Shown: piece by piece, positions 10,393-11,073 of the stretch
Position numbering within the stretch: position 1 is the stretch's first letter
How the letters are laid out: each line of letters starts with the position of its first letter
Source of the DNA: Anaerolineae bacterium
GTDB taxonomy: Bacteria > Chloroflexota > Anaerolineae > UBA4142
Reading direction: 5' to 3'
Length of the DNA stretch: 11,073 bases
NCBI GenBank assembly: GCA_027457205.1
Contig: DAIDTM010000354.1
Coordinates: 1-11,073, forward strand
The notes under the pieces: generated by a model
Told to the model about the DNA's origin: nothing
Database searches by the model: none
What the model saw: the letters and a program-made list of their open reading frames with translations, nothing else
Made by a program: the position numbers and the translations under genes

Positions 10393-11073
10393 ATGAAGTA
10401 CCTGAAATTTGTCTTAATCGCATTGGCTCTCGTCGTAGCGCTTGCCGCCTGCGCGCCAGCCCCTGCGCCTGCGCCAACGGCTGTCCCGCCGACGACCGCG
10501 CCCGCGCAGCCGACTGCCGCGCCCGCGCAGCCGACGACCGCGCCCGCGCAGCCGACGACCGCGCCCGCGCAACCGACGACTGCGCCGGCACCGACGACTG
10601 CACCCGCGCCTACTACGGCGCCCGTAGCGGCTGGCGGTAAGTGGTGCAGCAACGTTCACATCGTGTTCTTCCCGGGCGGACCACAGGGCGGCGTCTTCGC
10701 CGTGAATGTCTACAACGGCGCAGTCCAAGCCCAGAATACGCTGGGACCCAAGGTCGATTATGTGTGGTCGAATTGGGATCCGCAGACGATGATCACACAG
10801 TTCCGCACCTCAGCGGCGACGAAACCGGATGGCATCGCGGTCATGGGACACCCTGGCGACGAAGCCTTCGACTCGTTGATCGCCGATGCGGAGAAGCAGG
10901 GCATCATCGTCACCAGCCAGAACACACCGTTACCGAAAGCGCAAGCGGCGTATGCCGCCAACGGCTTTGGCTACGTCGGCGCGCAGTTGTATCAGGCGGG
11001 CTATGACCTGGGTGCCGAAGCGTTCAAGCGTTCGGGCTTGAAAGCCGGCGACCGGGCGATGGTGTGGGGTCTC
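10393..11073 (+). CDS. Sugar ABC-transporter substrate-binding lipoprotein (3' truncated by window edge)
   Basis: The frame opens at ATG 10393 with AAAGGAGGAG just upstream and stays open to the window edge, 227 codons. It has a lipoprotein signal peptide: M-K-Y-L-K-F-V followed by a hydrophobic stretch and the lipobox L-A-A-C20. Mature residues about 21-77 form a Pro/Thr/Ala linker from tandem P-T-T-A-P-A-Q units. A periplasmic-binding-protein type 1 domain follows (H-I-V-F-F-P-G-G-P-Q-G-G-V-F, N-V-Y-N-G-A, D-G-I-A-V-M-G-H-P, G-I-I-V-T-S-Q-N-T-P), like ribose- and xylose-type sugar-binding proteins. It presents sugar to an ABC permease that would be encoded beyond the window. The LacI regulator upstream supports a carbohydrate role; the sugar is unknown. 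Confidence 0.88.
   Translation, partial: MKYLKFVLIALALVVALAACAPAPAPAPTAVPPTTAPAQPTAAPAQPTTAPAQPTTAPAQPTTAPAPTTAPAPTTAPVAAGGKWCSNVHIVFFPGGPQGGVFAVNVYNGAVQAQNTLGPKVDYVWSNWDPQTMITQFRTSAATKPDGIAVMGHPGDEAFDSLIADAEKQGIIVTSQNTPLPKAQAAYAANGFGYVGAQLYQAGYDLGAEAFKRSGLKAGDRAMVWGL
10489..10626 (+). repeat. In-frame 21-bp/18-bp tandem repeats coding a P-T-T-A-P-A-Q linker
   Basis: Four nearly identical 21-bp units (10489-10572, each starting CCGAC and ending CGCGCAG or CGCGCAA) are followed by three diverged 18-bp units lacking one codon. All are in frame in the lipoprotein gene and encode its surface linker. Such repeats change length easily. Confidence 0.85.

Noticed and set aside
10310..10396. Possible leader peptide starting at GTG 10310 and overlapping the lipoprotein start (ATGA)
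   Set aside because: The Shine-Dalgarno sequence directly abuts or contains the GTG, leaving no spacer, and the short product has no recognisable features.
10489..10626. Short tandem repeats considered as a CRISPR or regulatory iteron array
   Set aside because: Units are 21/18 bp without spacers, in frame, and encode the P-T-T-A-P-A-Q linker of a lipoprotein.
1..11073. UGA read generally as tryptophan (alternative genetic code)
   Set aside because: TGA ends groES, the TlpA-like gene, the CPRC gene and the anti-sigma gene at family-typical positions, and TGG is used for Trp throughout.

Overview
The window is GC-rich and gene-dense and probably comes from a free-living bacterium of the Chloroflexota (Anaerolineae-like). 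That placement is an inference from three things: the lipoprotein sugar-binding protein with a long Pro/Thr/Ala linker next to a LacI regulator, the mixture of redox genes, and the codon style. No rRNA or marker gene confirms it. TGA is used as an ordinary stop by several genes (groES, tlpA-like, the CPRC protein, the anti-sigma factor). It also appears in frame at two positions where a catalytic cysteine belongs, so the organism very likely inserts selenocysteine.

Layout. Positions 1-278 hold the 3' end of a gene resembling the AbiEii nucleotidyltransferase toxin family. A large uridine-kinase-like protein with a threonyl-tRNA-synthetase-like N-terminus follows (318-2024, +). From about 2025 to 5051 the genes run on the minus strand: a 60-aa SANT/Myb-like protein, a selenocysteine peroxiredoxin (UGA codon at 2920-2922), a SAM methyltransferase, a small Cys/His-rich protein, an ArsR-type repressor with a CxCxxC tail, and a 70-aa protein of unknown function. 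Most of these have clear Shine-Dalgarno sites and terminators, and two have terminator-like hairpins inside their leaders.

From 5267 to 8906 the genes run on the plus strand as a redox block: a two-domain CxxC protein disulfide oxidoreductase, a NifX/NifB-like protein with a His-rich insert, a DUF2892 membrane protein, a glutaredoxin-like selenoprotein (UxxC, UGA at 6645-6647), an orphan short GroES, a TlpA/ResA-like membrane thioredoxin, a small CPRC thioredoxin-fold protein, and an ECF sigma factor with a soluble zinc-type anti-sigma factor. From 9073 to the end lie a LacI regulator and the start of a sugar ABC-transporter lipoprotein.

How the parts may work together. Five thioredoxin-fold proteins, two of them apparent selenoproteins, lie within about 5.5 kb next to a metal-type repressor and a sigma/anti-sigma pair whose zinc ligands have RsrA-like spacing. 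This looks like a peroxide/thiol stress and metal-handling island. The glutaredoxin-like UxxC protein and the CxxC oxidoreductases are plausible electron donors to the selenoperoxiredoxin, which has no resolving cysteine at the usual place. The partnership is inference. The two in-frame UGA codons, and the hairpin of bacterial SECIS shape after the first, are seen directly.
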